DNA of 64,000 nucleotides. It comes from Devosia sp. GTDB lineage: Bacteria > Pseudomonadota > Alphaproteobacteria > Rhizobiales > Devosiaceae. Position 1 is the first letter of the stretch. Each line of letters starts with the position of its first letter. The DNA lies in NCBI RefSeq assembly GCF_028290435.1, contig NZ_JAQGJV010000018.1, forward strand, positions 1-64,000, in the 5' to 3' direction. The notes under the pieces are model-generated. The model had not been told where the DNA came from and searched no databases. It was given only the letters and a program-made list of their open reading frames with translations. A program made the position numbers and the translations under genes. Positions 63,471-64,000 of this stretch are shown here, in pieces.

Positions 63471-64000
63471 CTACTGGAAGCGCGCGATGGAGAGCGCCGT
63501 CGGGGTCGGGCTGGTTCCGCCAATGGCGTCGGCAACCAGGCGCGCGGTGACCGCGCTGAGCGTGAGCCCCAGATGCCCGTGCCCGAAGGCCAAGACGATC
63601 CGATTGTCGTCCGGATGCCGGTCGATGACGGGCAGCGAGTCGGGTGTGGACGGCCGACGACCCATCCACTCGACGCCGCCTTCGGGCAGGGACGGCACAT
63701 AGCGCCGCATCTTCTCGCGCATCGCCTTGGCGCGGCCAAAATTGGGGCTGGTGGCCGGCTTTGCCAGTTCCACGGCGCCGCCGATGCGTAGGCCATCGAT
63801 CAGTGGCGAGGCGATGAAGCCGTGATCGGCAAAGCCCACCGGCACGGCGAGATTCCAGCCTAGCCCCGTATAGGTGGTATTGTAGCCGCGCTCGGCTTCG
63901 AGCAGCACCCGCAATCCCATTCCCCGCACCAGCTCGCGCGACCAGACGCCAGCCGCGACCACGATCTTGTCGAACACCTGCTCATTCTGTCCCGCGACGC
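63471..64000 (-). CDS. DadA-like FAD-dependent D-amino acid dehydrogenase, C-terminal part
   Basis: The frame stays open to the right end of the window, so the N-terminal FAD-binding half is missing; about 175 residues are seen. Marks of the DAO/DadA family are VFDKIVVAAGVWSRELV, AERGYNTTY, IGGAVELAKP, GRRPSTPDSLPVIDRHP and FGHGHLGLTLSAVTARLVAD. In a hydroxyproline locus it is the expected D-hydroxyproline dehydrogenase, giving the imine that the DapA-like enzyme uses. It converges on that gene across a terminator. The role is inferred from context. Confidence 0.88.
   Translation of the reverse strand, partial: VAGQNEQVFDKIVVAAGVWSRELVRGMGLRVLLEAERGYNTTYTGLGWNLAVPVGFADHGFIASPLIDGLRIGGAVELAKPATSPNFGRAKAMREKMRRYVPSLPEGGVEWMGRRPSTPDSLPVIDRHPDDNRIVLAFGHGHLGLTLSAVTARLVADAIGGTSPTPTALSIARFQ

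Overview
The window looks like a chromosomal segment of a GC-rich alphaproteobacterium, most likely in the Hyphomicrobiales (a Devosia-like soil or water heterotroph is my best guess). The reasons are the base composition, CsgH (an alphaproteobacterial curli factor), GC-rich palindromic repeats of the kind common in that order, and seven ABC importers in 64 kb. I see no rRNA, tRNA, CRISPR array, transposase or phage gene. Gene density is high and most neighbours overlap by 1-8 bases. || Layout. 1-4747 (+): end of a polyamine-type binding protein, ATPase, two permeases and a gamma-aminobutyraldehyde dehydrogenase, a ydcSTUVW-like putrescine-use operon. 4991-12318 (-): a peptide-type ABC importer (binding protein, fused ATPase, two permeases), a class V aminotransferase and a FadR-type GntR regulator. 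12598-14120 (-): a compact curli-type amyloid locus (curlin, CsgH, second curlin). 14500-15758 (+): a cupin dioxygenase and an SDR. 15755-17377 (-): an ABC-F ATPase. || 17503-28565 (-): a guanidine assimilation operon. A NitT/TauT-type importer, two carboxyguanidine deiminase subunits, guanidine (urea-type) carboxylase, allophanate hydrolase, a possible 26-residue protein and an HtrA-like pseudoprotease lie behind a guanidine-I riboswitch with a terminator. A second guanidine-I riboswitch faces the opposite way at 29930-30076 and controls an operon at 30098-36091 (+): a peptide/opine-type binding protein, a lactonase-like metallo-beta-lactamase, a fused ATPase and two permeases. Each riboswitch is preceded by a near-perfect sigma54 -24/-12 promoter. 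The two operons would therefore need both nitrogen limitation and guanidine. The second operon is the best candidate here for an undescribed system. || 36088-46293: a phosphoribosyltransferase, an M20 amidohydrolase, a nucleoside hydrolase, an MTA/SAH-deaminase-like amidohydrolase, a Pot-type ABC importer and an adenine-deaminase-like protein, probably nucleoside or purine scavenging. 46519-53998: a ThiXYZ-like importer with a cytosine-deaminase-like amidohydrolase, an FAD oxidase and a quinone reductase, and a divergent RidA-creatininase pair, probably catabolism of a small cyclic nitrogen compound. 54332-64000: a hydroxyproline/proline-peptide module with a pyrroline-carboxylate-reductase-like enzyme, prolyl-aminopeptidase-like hydrolase, peptide importer, pyrroline-4-hydroxy-2-carboxylate deaminase and a DadA-like FAD dehydrogenase (cut by the window end), tied together by a shared TTGTCGACAA operator. 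|| Seven GC-rich inverted-repeat blocks lie inside operons or between convergent genes, never in a divergent promoter region.
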